This document shows, piece after piece, positions 1 through 8,461 of a DNA stretch of 30,412 nt. Both the position numbers and the translations under genes were made by a program. The notes under the pieces were generated by a model, which saw nothing but the letters and a program-made list of their open reading frames with translations, ran no database searches and had not been told where the DNA came from. The DNA is from a virus, in the IMG/VR virus record IMGVR_UViG_3300032116_000936, positions 1 through 30,412 of that record, one strand, 5' to 3'. How positions within the stretch are numbered: the stretch's first letter is position 1; every line of letters begins with the position of its first letter.

Positions 1-1
1 A

Positions 2-334
2 GTATATACGAGAATAAGTAAAGCCACTTCCTTCGAAAATCTCATTAGGTTCTTGTATTTCTAGATCATAAACAGCACTTTGAAAATTATAGTTTTGTGT
101 GGTTTTTGCCGGAATTTTTAAAGTAATATTGCCATTGCTGTCTCCACTTAATCTATAGTCTGCTTGTGTCTCACAGTTAGAGAACGAGTATGTAACTGAC
201 TGATTGGTCCTAAATCTTAAATAAATACCATAATTAGATAAATCAATATTATTCCCACTAGAATCTCTGTAAGTAAATATTGTTTGAAAATATGAGCCAT
301 TTTCTATAGAAAAATTAAGTTGAATTGCTGACAT
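2..334 (-). CDS. Partial structural/adaptor protein, paralogue of the gene at 15904-16308
   Basis: The gene starts at an ATG ending at base 334, ten bases after the stop of the gene before it, and runs off the left edge with about 111 codons visible. A weak TAGG ribosome site lies just upstream and overlaps the preceding stop region. I translated it by hand: it begins MSAIQLNFSIENGSYFQTIF and continues with a GNNIDLSNYGIYLRFRTN stretch, an IPAKTTQNYNF stretch and AVYDLEIQEP. These align in order with FPIEQGTSFKI, GNPIDLTGWCARLIWKTN, IPASVTNTYTF and AKYDLELQSP in the 134-aa protein at 15904-16308, so the two are paralogues. The beta-rich pattern resembles N-terminal adaptor domains of phage baseplate or fibre-associated proteins; that role is inference. 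The C-terminus is not in the window. Confidence 0.75.
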   Translation of the reverse strand, partial: MSAIQLNFSIENGSYFQTIFTYRDSSGNNIDLSNYGIYLRFRTNQSVTYSFSNCETQADYRLSGDSNGNITLKIPAKTTQNYNFQSAVYDLEIQEPNEIFEGSGFTYSRIY

Positions 335-344
335 ATTTGCCTAC

Positions 345-866
345 TTATGAGTAAAGTCTTCTGTCTCGGCCATCATTGTATGGTAACATATATGGGTCAA
401 ATTTATTGCCAACAAATGGACTGAAAATAGCTTTAATTGCTGTTGCGTTTTGTACATCCCAATGCTCTGTTAGTTCGGCATAAAGCTGACAAGGACCTTT
501 GTCTAATAATGTTTTATATCCAGCTAAACTTCCTGCCACACTTAAATTGGCTGGCCCTAATGAAGCCCTAATGCCTTCTAGGGCAGCTTTTGTTCTAAAA
601 GTACTTTGATCAGCCAGACATGCAGCCTTTAATCCAATAAGACTAATAAAAATTGTATCTTTTTCTGGTAGTTCAGTTGGGTCGGGGGTAATATTAGGTT
701 CAGATATATTTACTATATATTTATTTTCTAATACAACATCAAATTCAACATATTGTGCGGCAACTGCTATAAGTTGTAATAGTCTTTCGTCACTATATAC
801 TGGCTGATCTCCAAGATCATTAATAAGAGACCTGACAATAATTGGAATTTCAATTTGCCAAGACAT
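345..866 (-). CDS. Putative head-tail connector-like virion protein (173 aa)
   Basis: A 173-aa protein with no signal peptide or membrane segment. The N-terminal half is helical in character (IPIIVRSLINDL, YSDERLLQLIAVAAQYV), and a central part, LIGLKAACLADQSTFRTKAA, is followed by GPANLSVAGSLAGYKTLL. This pattern of a short helical bundle with a 'YSDERL..LI..AA' motif is what I associate with small head-completion or head-tail connector proteins of aquatic tailed phages, but the assignment is tentative. It is the first gene after a candidate promoter at 904-926. Its AAAGG ribosome site sits inside a small hairpin (874-886). The gene lies next to fibre genes rather than beside the portal, which is unusual for a connector; it could equally be a baseplate or neck component. 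Confidence 0.7.
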   Translation of the reverse strand: MSWQIEIPIIVRSLINDLGDQPVYSDERLLQLIAVAAQYVEFDVVLENKYIVNISEPNITPDPTELPEKDTIFISLIGLKAACLADQSTFRTKAALEGIRASLGPANLSVAGSLAGYKTLLDKGPCQLYAELTEHWDVQNATAIKAIFSPFVGNKFDPYMLPYNDGRDRRLYS

Positions 867-873
867 AATTTGG

Positions 874-886
874 CCTTTAATAAAGG
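874..886 (-). promoter_or_regulatory. Hairpin enclosing the ribosome-binding site
   Basis: CCTTT-aat-AAAGG forms a five-pair stem in the transcript. The minus-strand AAAGG that would act as the Shine-Dalgarno site, about eight to nine bases before the ATG at 866, is one arm of it. It could damp translation, but such a short A/T-rich stem may be fortuitous. Confidence 0.3.
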
Positions 887-903
887 TATTATAATTTATT
901 TAA

Positions 904-926
904 CTATATAGTTTTATATACACCCA
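904..926 (-). promoter_or_regulatory. Candidate phage promoter, GTGTAT-box class (copy A)
   Basis: On the minus strand GGGTGTATA is followed seven bases later by TATATAG, in the only gap of this region, directly after the stop of the 111-aa gene. The GTGTAT box ends 51 bases before the ATG at 866, matching the other five copies. Confidence 0.5.
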
Positions 927-934
927 TAAATTAA

Positions 935-1270
935 TTATGTATTATCTGTAGGTGTTTCTATTGTGACCGTTCCGTCTTCATTCATGGTGAATTGACCAAT
1001 TAAGCCTAATCCTGATGATATGTTTTCTGGTTTAATATTAGCTATTAATTGTCCAAGAGCATAGTGTAACTCAAATATTTCTTTCGCGTCAGTTCCTAAT
1101 GCTTCTGCTATTTCTAAGGGTGTCGCTCGTGGATTATTCCAAAAGGTTCGTGACCCCATATTAAAAGCATTAACCATATATTGAAATGTTTGTCTAGTAG
1201 TAACTTTTATATTGTTTGCTATAATTTCTGACGCGGGTTTTTGAGGTATCGAATTATCTAAAATACTCAT
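935..1270 (-). CDS. Small conserved virion-associated protein (111 aa)
   Basis: A 111-aa soluble protein with FQYMVNAFNMGSRTFWNN followed by a PLEIAEALGTDAKEIFELHYALGQLI stretch. This arrangement (FN.G...FW.NP...TP.EI..ALG...E.F.LH..LG) is familiar from small proteins encoded in tail-fibre regions of aquatic phages; no function is established that I can name. The C-terminus, GQFTMNEDGTVTIE, is beta-like. The start is supported by a GGAG site eight to nine bases upstream, inside the end of the preceding 58-aa gene, whose TGA overlaps this ATG. The two are therefore probably translationally coupled. A structural or assembly role is inferred from position only. Confidence 0.75.
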   Translation of the reverse strand: MSILDNSIPQKPASEIIANNIKVTTRQTFQYMVNAFNMGSRTFWNNPRATPLEIAEALGTDAKEIFELHYALGQLIANIKPENISSGLGLIGQFTMNEDGTVTIETPTDNT

Positions 1271-1443
1271 AAATTTTCTCCATCATTAATATTTTGTAAA
1301 TGGTTTGATACTAGTTCATTAACTTCTTCTTGAGTTGGATAATGGTCAAATTTAAAAAACTGACTTGAATTCTCATCAATAACCACTCTTGTCCTATATT
1401 TATTGGCTTCATCAAGAAAGACTTCAGTAATTTTATAATCCAT
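1267..1443 (-). CDS. Small protein of 58 aa between tailspike and virion protein
   Basis: An open frame of 58 codons translated by hand: it begins MDYKITEVFLDEANKYRTR and ends in LVSNHLQNINDGENL. The ATG is preceded at seven bases by GAGG, which overlaps the TGA of the tailspike gene. Its own TGA overlaps the next ATG (ATGA), a classic coupled arrangement in a packed phage operon, so I take it as real despite its size. The protein is acidic and mixed alpha/beta; I do not recognise the family. It may be an assembly helper or cofactor for the large tailspike before it. Confidence 0.65.
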   Translation of the reverse strand: MDYKITEVFLDEANKYRTRVVIDENSSQFFKFDHYPTQEEVNELVSNHLQNINDGENL

Positions 1444-1452
1444 ATTTTTACC

Positions 1453-4400
1453 TCATATTTGTATTATAGTAAGATCATCAACATATCCAGTAAATGTAGT
1501 GCCTCCCCAGCACTCTGCTAGTATTTCGACAACACCAGCTTCGGTAGGAGTGAAGCTTAAAGAAACTTGCTCCCAAGTATTAGCCGCAGCAGTCATATAG
1601 CCTGTCACGTCATTGGTTACTCCTGCTATTTGTCCACCTTTCACTCTTAATCTCATAACTAAACCAAGAGCACTTCTTCTCATCCAAGCCTTAACAGTAA
1701 CTTGACTGTTGGCGCTAACAGCAACCGTTGCAACGCTTAAGTCTAATGGAAAACCAATATATCTAACGCTTCCGTGTGTTGGCGCCATGGCCCATGCTAT
1801 TCCATTATTAGTATATCTTACAGACGTTGTACTGTATATCAAACCATAGTCGCACCATATGTAATGAAGATTATTTGTCTGATCATGATTGTGAGAAAAA
1901 ACCTTAGAATTGTTACCATATCCTGGACTTGCAACTACAACTTCGGTAGTATCATTCATAGCACAATCAATAAAATATGATGATGCTCCAACATTTGTTC
2001 TATGAGATGCTGTGGTGTTTGTTGATAAGGTTGTATTTTTGAAAATATTGTTATATCCAAGGCCGTTATTATCTATTCCATACTGCCAACTATTGGATAT
2101 AGTACCACTATTTGCTCTCAAATCATGAGCTTGGATAATTGATATTCCGTTTATGTTATTTTTAATTGTGAAATTATCTAGCGTATTAGACATACTATTG
2201 TAGTATGTGAAGCCCGACCCGTTGTTACTGCATATAATGCTATTTCTAAAAGTTGTTTGACCAACTTGAGCAAATGCCCAAACACCACCAATACTACTAT
2301 AGCAACAATAAATGGTATCATATGTTACGTTTTTGTGTTCTCTGGCATATAATCCATATTGATCACAATTATTACAATGACAGTTTGTTACATTAGAATA
2401 CATGCACCCTGGAATAAATAAACCATAAGCAAATCTAACAAAACACATTCTGTCTATTGAGATATTGCCGCCAGAAAGGTAATAAGAATAAGACCCATAA
2501 CCGAATCCATTTCTTCCATCAAACCAACTTTCTCCGGTTCTTGTGCTCATATCCGTTCTGTTCCAGCCAAAAGAATAAACTATAGGATTGCCCACACCAG
2601 CGGACTGAGGGGCAACTCCTCCTCTTTGAAAATTCAATAAAGATGTTGCCGTGGCGGTTAAGGTCGATGCCAACGGCACTTTTATCGTTTCTCTCTTAAA
2701 TGTTGTTACTGTTTCACTAGCTCCATAATATCCTGGTATTTGTATACTAGTTAGTCCAATTGCAACCGGACCAAATTGTCCACCAGTATCAAGCATTACT
2801 CTTGTTCCGTTAATGCTTTGGATACCACACCAAGTTTCTCCGCTAGTATTTTTGCCAATCAACGAACAAAGATTAAGACTATCGGCACTAGAACTTGCCT
2901 TGCAGGCAATAATATTAGATAACAGGAATGTTTGAGCGCCGTTATCAGTATTCACATAAAAACCTATACTCTGAATACTAGCTCCTAAATTAGTACCAAG
3001 ATCTATTGTTATTGGAATCCATCTATTAAGTGCTGTTAAATTCTCAATATTAAATGTATTTACTGCTGTGGCTCCGGCAGTATCAGAACATAGTCTGAGG
3101 GACAATGCCCCAGACGCTCCTATCGTCCCTGCGGTCTGCTTTATCCAAAAACTAAGTTGTTGATACCCGCTAAGATTAAGGGTACCAGTGGCTTTGTATG
3201 ATGCCAATCCTGTGGTGAAGTTCGCTCCAACAGCTATGGAGTCTGAGCAGTCACCCTCTTTAATGCCTCCTAAAGCATCTGTAGTAACCAGAGATGTTGT
3301 TACGTCGGCAGTTTGTGCTGTCCACGCTGTTCGTCCATTACCTCTATTTCCGTGGCTAGCAATATTAACTATTGGAGATGATGCTAGTATTACTCTTTGA
3401 TTAGAAACTTTTCTTAAAAATCCGCTAGTTCCTCCAACGCCATTGCCTGTGGATCCAACTAAAGTACAAGTTGATCCGCTAACACTAGTCACCTCCCATG
3501 TTCCGTTAGCATTAGTGTTAGTTGTATGACCTGTCACCACAACAGTATCTCCATTACTTATTCCTAAAGTTGCCATGGTGCTAGCACAACTTACAACAAT
3601 AGGAGAAGCATTGGTGCTACTATTTACGTTAGAACTTCCTTGCATTTTTGAACCAACCCAAGTGCCATTACCAATACTCGTAGGATCCGGACTACTCATT
3701 GTTCTGATTGTGTCATCAGAGGCTATTCTGGTAGCAGTCGCACCCCCGGTAAAGGTTTTCCATCTTCCTCCGATATAATACGTCCTATTAGTATAAGAGG
3801 CAACGACCTGGCCATTGGTTGGAGTTATGTTAATTCTTAAACTAGTAGAACTCAACCTCTGAACTATGTGATACATAGCAGTCTGGCCAGAAGGCAGAAG
3901 CATACTGATGCATTGTTCCGGAGGTTTTTCATATGCTGTTGCTGACGATGCTTGTTCTATTTGTAAGCCACATAAATATATTCCACTAATGCTATCTCCG
4001 TCATAGCTGCTAATGCCTAGTCCAGTATTACTGCTCGGTATTAGGATAATTTGGATATTATCAGATGCTCCAACAGTAGTTGCGGTTATGGATATTCTAT
4101 ACCATCCGTTTCCTATGCTACTTATTGATGATGTTGCACTTGCTCCTGTCTGCTCTACTGTTCCACTACTAAGATTAAATCTTGCGGCCTTGGCATCATT
4201 GTCTAGCCTTAAAATTACCTTATTTTTCTCAGCAGCTTTAACATACACAGATACCGTATATTGAGTTGTTGCAGCAAATGGATTGTACCATGTGGTGCTA
4301 GCCCACCAATGTCCTGAGCTAGTTTGAGAGTCTTCTGATAATTTATATACGGAGGCATCTACTCCGCTGGGTCCGGTTGTTAAATCTTTTTCTATAAATG

Positions 4401-4629
4401 ATGCATTGGCTACACTATTTAAAAACATGCAATTAGAATACCAAGCAAGATTTTTTGTTGGGGCCAATGTCCCATTATTTAAAAAGTTTGCGCTTGCAGA
4501 AGAGAATGTTCCAAAAACAGAACTAGATCCTGCTGTTGTTGCTCCGTCTGCCGCACTTGCTAACAAAGCAAAGCTAGTACCAGAATGAGCATCATTTCCT
4601 TGTTCATAATCTAAATAAAATGTTGGCAT
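1453..4629 (-). CDS. Tailspike with carbohydrate-binding-like and beta-helix domains (1058 aa)
   Basis: This large receptor-binding protein candidate opens with FYLDYEQGNDAHSGTSF, the 'Y.D...G.D...GTS' signature common at the start of pectate-lyase-like right-handed beta-helix proteins. Residues ~63-235 look like a jelly-roll carbohydrate-binding module (YTVSVYVKAAEKNKVILRL, GNGWYRISITAT, GLQIEQASSATAYEKP). Another sandwich-like stretch surrounds LSGYQQLSFWIKQTAG. Residues ~710-880 are a beta-helix with asparagine-ladder text (NVTNCHCNNCDQYGL, NTLDNFTIKNNINGISI). The last ~100 residues form another jelly roll ending in YVDDLTIIQI. The stop of the previous gene overlaps its ATG (TAATG), and AGGA lies eight bases upstream. 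Such proteins bind and often cleave host surface glycans; no catalytic residues can be assigned by eye. The helix region carries about nine cysteines, unusual for a tailspike. Confidence 0.85.
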   Translation of the reverse strand: MPTFYLDYEQGNDAHSGTSFALLASAADGATTAGSSSVFGTFSSASANFLNNGTLAPTKNLAWYSNCMFLNSVANASFIEKDLTTGPSGVDASVYKLSEDSQTSSGHWWASTTWYNPFAATTQYTVSVYVKAAEKNKVILRLDNDAKAARFNLSSGTVEQTGASATSSISSIGNGWYRISITATTVGASDNIQIILIPSSNTGLGISSYDGDSISGIYLCGLQIEQASSATAYEKPPEQCISMLLPSGQTAMYHIVQRLSSTSLRINITPTNGQVVASYTNRTYYIGGRWKTFTGGATATRIASDDTIRTMSSPDPTSIGNGTWVGSKMQGSSNVNSSTNASPIVVSCASTMATLGISNGDTVVVTGHTTNTNANGTWEVTSVSGSTCTLVGSTGNGVGGTSGFLRKVSNQRVILASSPIVNIASHGNRGNGRTAWTAQTADVTTSLVTTDALGGIKEGDCSDSIAVGANFTTGLASYKATGTLNLSGYQQLSFWIKQTAGTIGASGALSLRLCSDTAGATAVNTFNIENLTALNRWIPITIDLGTNLGASIQSIGFYVNTDNGAQTFLLSNIIACKASSSADSLNLCSLIGKNTSGETWCGIQSINGTRVMLDTGGQFGPVAIGLTSIQIPGYYGASETVTTFKRETIKVPLASTLTATATSLLNFQRGGVAPQSAGVGNPIVYSFGWNRTDMSTRTGESWFDGRNGFGYGSYSYYLSGGNISIDRMCFVRFAYGLFIPGCMYSNVTNCHCNNCDQYGLYAREHKNVTYDTIYCCYSSIGGVWAFAQVGQTTFRNSIICSNNGSGFTYYNSMSNTLDNFTIKNNINGISIIQAHDLRANSGTISNSWQYGIDNNGLGYNNIFKNTTLSTNTTASHRTNVGASSYFIDCAMNDTTEVVVASPGYGNNSKVFSHNHDQTNNLHYIWCDYGLIYSTTSVRYTNNGIAWAMAPTHGSVRYIGFPLDLSVATVAVSANSQVTVKAWMRRSALGLVMRLRVKGGQIAGVTNDVTGYMTAAANTWEQVSLSFTPTEAGVVEILAECWGGTTFTGYVDDLTIIQI

Positions 4630-5663
4630 TATACGTTCCTGGTTAAGGATGTTTGGAATGTTTGTATAGCATTGTAGTAGGCTGTGACCTGTGTACTGTC
4701 CATAGAAAGTCCTATGGAATAGGATGCTAATCTGCCAGTGGTCATACCATCGCCTGTGGCTCCGTTATCATTTAATGCAAATACCCAATAGGTCAAATTT
4801 TGAGCTGTCCTTGTTGACGGAGTGGCTGTTCCTTGTTGTATGCTATTTTTGTAGATGATACTGCTTGTGGCCGTAGAGTTGTTTCCAAGCCAAAAAGCTC
4901 CAGTTTCAGAATAAGAACTAGCTGATGCTCTATGATTTCCACCCAAAGAGGAACATCCATAAATCAAAGGAGCAGTAACAACATTAGTCAATAAGTGTTC
5001 ATTATTGACAGACGCTCCTCTGGAGCCTATTCTGGTTTTATAAGAACCAGATGCCTGTGATCTCTCATAAACAGATAAATGACAACTATTAACTCCTAAA
5101 TCAATTTGTGTAAGTCCAGTATCTAATCTTTTTAGGTTGTTACCATTTGGAGATAATCCTCCACTAGCCCCAGTTTCAGCATAATCAGAAGAAACAAAAT
5201 TAAAGTTCATATCAGATCCGTATCCATACCTCTGTAATCCGGCAAAATTCGATACTGGTCCAGTATAAAGTGGAACTAAGCAAGAGTTTAGATTATTACC
5301 ACAAAATAAATTAAGACGATAAAATTTATTTCTTATACCAGCATTGTCTATAGCCGCACAAAAAGTATTTAAAGCTGATATTGTGGTGCTACTCGCACTA
5401 CCTCCATTCCATGAAACATTATTTAACCAATTTTGAACATCTATATGGTTGTTTCCGCTTGAAATTGGTCCTGTTAATCTATTATTATAAGAAGCAACAA
5501 ATGGCTGGCCATTATATGCAAAATCCAAACCTATAGTATTTTCGTTTTTACCAACAACTTCTACAAATGGCTGACCTAGATAAGCAGTATTCATAGTCAA
5601 TAATTGACTTTTCTTTGGAAGTCGTGTTGATCGTTGTGTAAAATTTTGTCTTATACTAAACAT
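4629..5663 (-). CDS. Tail fibre protein with LamG-like C-terminal region (344 aa)
   Basis: I place the start at the ATG ending at 5663, just after the stop of the preceding gene at 5669, rather than at a TTG 39 bases further upstream that would add 13 residues overlapping that gene. No clear ribosome site supports either, so coupling is likely. The N-terminal part holds two copies of an AY.GQPFV motif (AYLGQPFVEVVG and AYNGQPFVASYN). The rest, with ALNTFCAAIDNAGIRNKFYR, LNLFCGNNLNSCLVPLY and a NLKRLDTGLTQ segment, matches the pattern of concanavalin/LamG-like phage virion proteins that bind glycans. It stands between a repeat-containing fibre protein and the tailspike in the same operon. Function as a fibre or adaptor is inferred. 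Confidence 0.75.
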   Translation of the reverse strand: MFSIRQNFTQRSTRLPKKSQLLTMNTAYLGQPFVEVVGKNENTIGLDFAYNGQPFVASYNNRLTGPISSGNNHIDVQNWLNNVSWNGGSASSTTISALNTFCAAIDNAGIRNKFYRLNLFCGNNLNSCLVPLYTGPVSNFAGLQRYGYGSDMNFNFVSSDYAETGASGGLSPNGNNLKRLDTGLTQIDLGVNSCHLSVYERSQASGSYKTRIGSRGASVNNEHLLTNVVTAPLIYGCSSLGGNHRASASSYSETGAFWLGNNSTATSSIIYKNSIQQGTATPSTRTAQNLTYWVFALNDNGATGDGMTTGRLASYSIGLSMDSTQVTAYYNAIQTFQTSLTRNV

Positions 5664-5668
5664 AATTA

Positions 5669-6616
5669 TTAACCATAATTTTGAGAAAAACTTCCATACC
5701 AATAAGTTCCATCACTAATGAAACTATATATATCAACTTTACTAGCAGTAATTGTTGCTGTTGGAATGGCACTATCGGCCCATCTTACTCCGCTGAAAGA
5801 TGCGGTATAATTTCCGCTGCCACTATTCAAGAACATGCTAAAGCTCTTTCCGGCAGTTGCTGTGGGCATTGTAAAAGTACAGTCTCCGGTTAGTGTACAA
5901 GTATGAACTGTTCCATTTGTTAAACTGAGAGTTTTACTAGTTCCACTATTACCATTAGCTACAACACTTTCAGTATAACTATCAAAGGTAAGATTACCAT
6001 CAATATTAACATCTCCAGACACATCCAATGCTCCAGAAGGAGTTGATGTTCCTATTCCAACGGTAGCATTACCATTGTTATTACTATTAATGATTAGTGT
6101 ATTTTCTAAAATAACACCATAATCACCAAGCAATTGACAAGCTGATCCTCCAAGACCGCCACCATTATTAACAACTAATCCATTGGTGCTCATAACAATA
6201 GCGTTACCAAATGCGTCTTGTTTTTCTCCTACACCCAAAGTATTAAATATGGCATCACCCGCTGATGTAATTCGACCTCGTTGATATTGATTTGTCTCAT
6301 TTGAATTATAAAAATCTATAGCGGTTTGTATCAGTAAATTGCCACTAATAGAAACCGCAGGAGTTGGAGCATTGGTTTCTACATCATAAAAATTAAAATT
6401 AGTAGTATTGATTCCCATCTGTCCATTATTATTTATTCGTAATCTTTCAACTCCACTGGTGCTAATAGCAAAAGTATTCGCTTCTGGAGAGAATAAGCCA
6501 GTATCAGGATCATCAATAAATTCAAAAGATGGACTACCAGCACTGCCCGGACCTACTATAAAAGATCCTGAGTTAGCAATGATTGATCCATTTATTTCAA
6601 AACTACTATTAGCCAT
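5669..6616 (-). CDS. Repeat-containing tail fibre protein (315 aa)
   Basis: The protein carries one copy of the DPDTGLFSP...ISTSGVERLRI module (residues ~17-62) that also occurs twice in the 1167-aa fibre. It also has a TVGIGTSTPSGALDVSG motif, one of the 'VGIGT.TPS..L.V.G' beta motifs frequent in phage fibres. The C-terminal ~100 residues (TCTLTGDCTFTMPTA, KSFSMFLNSGSG, DGTYWYGSFSQNYG) resemble a small terminal domain shared by many phage tail proteins. The start has AAGGTG six bases upstream and is the first ORF after candidate promoter B. There is no intramolecular chaperone (S74) domain, which often ends fibres with such repeats. Receptor binding or an accessory fibre role is inferred from these motifs and the context. 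Confidence 0.8.
   Translation of the reverse strand: MANSSFEINGSIIANSGSFIVGPGSAGSPSFEFIDDPDTGLFSPEANTFAISTSGVERLRINNNGQMGINTTNFNFYDVETNAPTPAVSISGNLLIQTAIDFYNSNETNQYQRGRITSAGDAIFNTLGVGEKQDAFGNAIVMSTNGLVVNNGGGLGGSACQLLGDYGVILENTLIINSNNNGNATVGIGTSTPSGALDVSGDVNIDGNLTFDSYTESVVANGNSGTSKTLSLTNGTVHTCTLTGDCTFTMPTATAGKSFSMFLNSGSGNYTASFSGVRWADSAIPTATITASKVDIYSFISDGTYWYGSFSQNYG
6434..6568 (-). repeat. Fibre module repeat, copy 1 (DPDTGLFSP...GVERLR)
   Basis: About 135 bases related at the DNA level to the copies at 8907-9041 and 9378-9511. All three share the short strings taagccagtatc, aatctttcaactcc and ataaattcaaa in the same order and spacing. It is the most diverged copy and lies in a different gene from the other two. 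Confidence 0.8.
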
Positions 6617-6651
6617 TCTAACACCTTAATGAATTATTATAAGCAAGGCTT

Positions 6652-6672
6652 GTTTATATTATTATACACCTC
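6652..6672 (-). promoter_or_regulatory. Candidate phage promoter, GTGTAT-box class (copy B)
   Basis: Directly after the stop of the glycosyltransferase gene, the minus strand reads GAGGTGTATAATAATATAAA. The GTGTAT box ends 47 bases before the ATG at 6616, and a TATAAA-like box lies five bases on. Confidence 0.5.
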
Positions 6673-6673
6673 A

Positions 6674-8461
6674 TTACATTTCTATCCTAAATACGCTCCT
6701 ATATTCATTTCCTATGTATGTTGTAGCATGATTTGAATTATCGTGTTGAGCCAAGTTATGATTCAATAAACATACTCCATTGGATGGCTCCCATAATCTC
6801 CATGCCCAATCTATTGGACAAAAAATTGTGCTAAAACCATTAACTATTTTTTGAAGACCTTTTTTACTAAAGCAAGTTAGTTGATTGCCCCATATTGGCC
6901 ATGTTACTATTGAACTAAACATACCATTACTAATATATGTTGGACGAACAACCGGATTATGCATTAGCATAACTTCAGTATTTTCATGCTCAAAAAAACC
7001 AAAAAGTAATAATTCATAAAAATGATTTTTATCATAAAAAGTACTATAGATATCATCCTCCATAAATATGTATATGGGAGCATTAGGATATTTATCTAAT
7101 GCATTTTTATAACAAGACAAATGGGAGATAGCACATGCTATTTCTCCGTCTGACATGGATCTTTCACATATCTCAAGACATTTCTCATCATTATATGATA
7201 TTGGTAAATTTTTATAGTCTATAGTTAATTTGTCAAAAGCATCAAAAAATTCAATATCCATTTTTTTATTTTTTATCCAAGTATCTTTAATGTATTGTTG
7301 TCTTTCAATAGCTCTTTTTAAGTTTATGCATTGAATGGGTGGTATCTCATTTACATTCAGTTTATTTATTTGTGAGAAAATTGCATTTATATTATAGCCA
7401 TCTTCTTTTCTATTAATAAAATAGTCATGTACATTTTTATTATATTTTTTATTTTTCCACTCATAAACATGATCTTTATTTTTAACTACGGCATTTTTTG
7501 TGTTCGGGATAAGGTTGATACGATCCTTATATTTTCTATTTTCTGAGGATCCATGATCAAGATGCATAGCTATACAATCTGTTATACAGTCAATCTTAAA
7601 TTCTTGTGTATTATATTTAGGATATTCATATTTGGTTCTTATATTAGCAATATCTTTTAGATCTATCTGTGATTCTTTTTCTACTAAAGATAACCAAAAA
7701 CAAACATCTCCGCCACCAATCAAGGCTTTATCAAAAAAATTATGCTGGTCAAAGAACTCTCGTTTCATACCGATAGAGAATCCAAAATGATGATTTTCAA
7801 CAGATATAGATTCGTTGTTTTTAATTCCAAAAGCTACAGATTTTTTAATAAGATTTCTGTGTGACCAATAACATTGAGACATAGGCTGTATAATATTGTT
7901 TGTTTCTAGCAGCTCTCTCGCTTCATTGTACCAATTAGGTTTATTAAATCTGATGTCAGCATCTAAAAATAATAATTTAGTATATGAACTAGGAAGTTTA
8001 TTAGCTAATATATTCCATAAGTTCTCTTTATGAAACATGTACGAATCTGCGTTAACAATGATATACGGGTCGGGAGCAGAACTTGTCTGCCCTGGATACA
8101 ATAGTTCAATAACAAAGTACGGTATGTTTGCAAGTTTAAGATCTTGTGTAACTGTTAATAAGTTAAATAGTGGTTTTTTGAAATTACCAGCATTAAAATA
8201 TGATATACATACTGCCATATCTTGAATTGATGGTTCTATATATTTTTGATAAAATAACTTTGTGTGTAGTAAATCATATGAATAAGAGTTTTTGCTTAAA
8301 AGATAATGAGCTATAGCATCTTGTCTAGATAATAAATTAATAGTTTTTATAGACTGTGAGTATTTTACCCAATCAAAATTGGGAGGTAAATATTGGATAA
8401 GTTTTCTAGCCTCTTGGGCTATTGAATTTGAGCAAGTCCAAGTGCTAGTAGCCTGTTCCAT
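6674..8461 (-). CDS. Two-domain glycosyltransferase: GT-A-like plus GT25-like (595 aa)
   Basis: Residues ~84-320 form a GT-A type transferase: VCISYFNAGNF, ELLYPGQ, a DxD-like FLDADI at 166-170 (metal and nucleotide-sugar binding) and LIGGGDVCFW. This half aligns with the separate 426-aa protein at 27453. Residues ~376-590 resemble glycosyltransferase family 25 (LPS transferases): CINLKRAIERQQ, MSDGEIACAISHLSCYKNAL and the acidic FMEDDI. A fusion of two transferases would add two sugars in sequence. I start it at the ATG ending at 8461, which has GGAGG nine bases upstream. A TTG 18 bases earlier is also open but has no such site. It sits inside the fibre operon, overlapping the end of the 1167-aa fibre gene by 17 bases, so fibre glycosylation is an attractive inference; host-glycan modification is the alternative. 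Confidence 0.85.
   Translation of the reverse strand: MEQATSTWTCSNSIAQEARKLIQYLPPNFDWVKYSQSIKTINLLSRQDAIAHYLLSKNSYSYDLLHTKLFYQKYIEPSIQDMAVCISYFNAGNFKKPLFNLLTVTQDLKLANIPYFVIELLYPGQTSSAPDPYIIVNADSYMFHKENLWNILANKLPSSYTKLLFLDADIRFNKPNWYNEARELLETNNIIQPMSQCYWSHRNLIKKSVAFGIKNNESISVENHHFGFSIGMKREFFDQHNFFDKALIGGGDVCFWLSLVEKESQIDLKDIANIRTKYEYPKYNTQEFKIDCITDCIAMHLDHGSSENRKYKDRINLIPNTKNAVVKNKDHVYEWKNKKYNKNVHDYFINRKEDGYNINAIFSQINKLNVNEIPPIQCINLKRAIERQQYIKDTWIKNKKMDIEFFDAFDKLTIDYKNLPISYNDEKCLEICERSMSDGEIACAISHLSCYKNALDKYPNAPIYIFMEDDIYSTFYDKNHFYELLLFGFFEHENTEVMLMHNPVVRPTYISNGMFSSIVTWPIWGNQLTCFSKKGLQKIVNGFSTIFCPIDWAWRLWEPSNGVCLLNHNLAQHDNSNHATTYIGNEYRSVFRIEM

Noticed and set aside
4237-4246. Extra ATACAC (GTGTAT on the minus strand)
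   Set aside because: It lies deep in the tailspike gene without a TATAAT-like box or a start codon at the usual distance; taken as chance.
5664-5702. TTG start giving a longer 357-aa fibre protein
   Set aside because: It would overlap the end of the preceding gene by 34 bases with a hydrophobic extension not expected in a fibre; the ATG right after the preceding stop is simpler.
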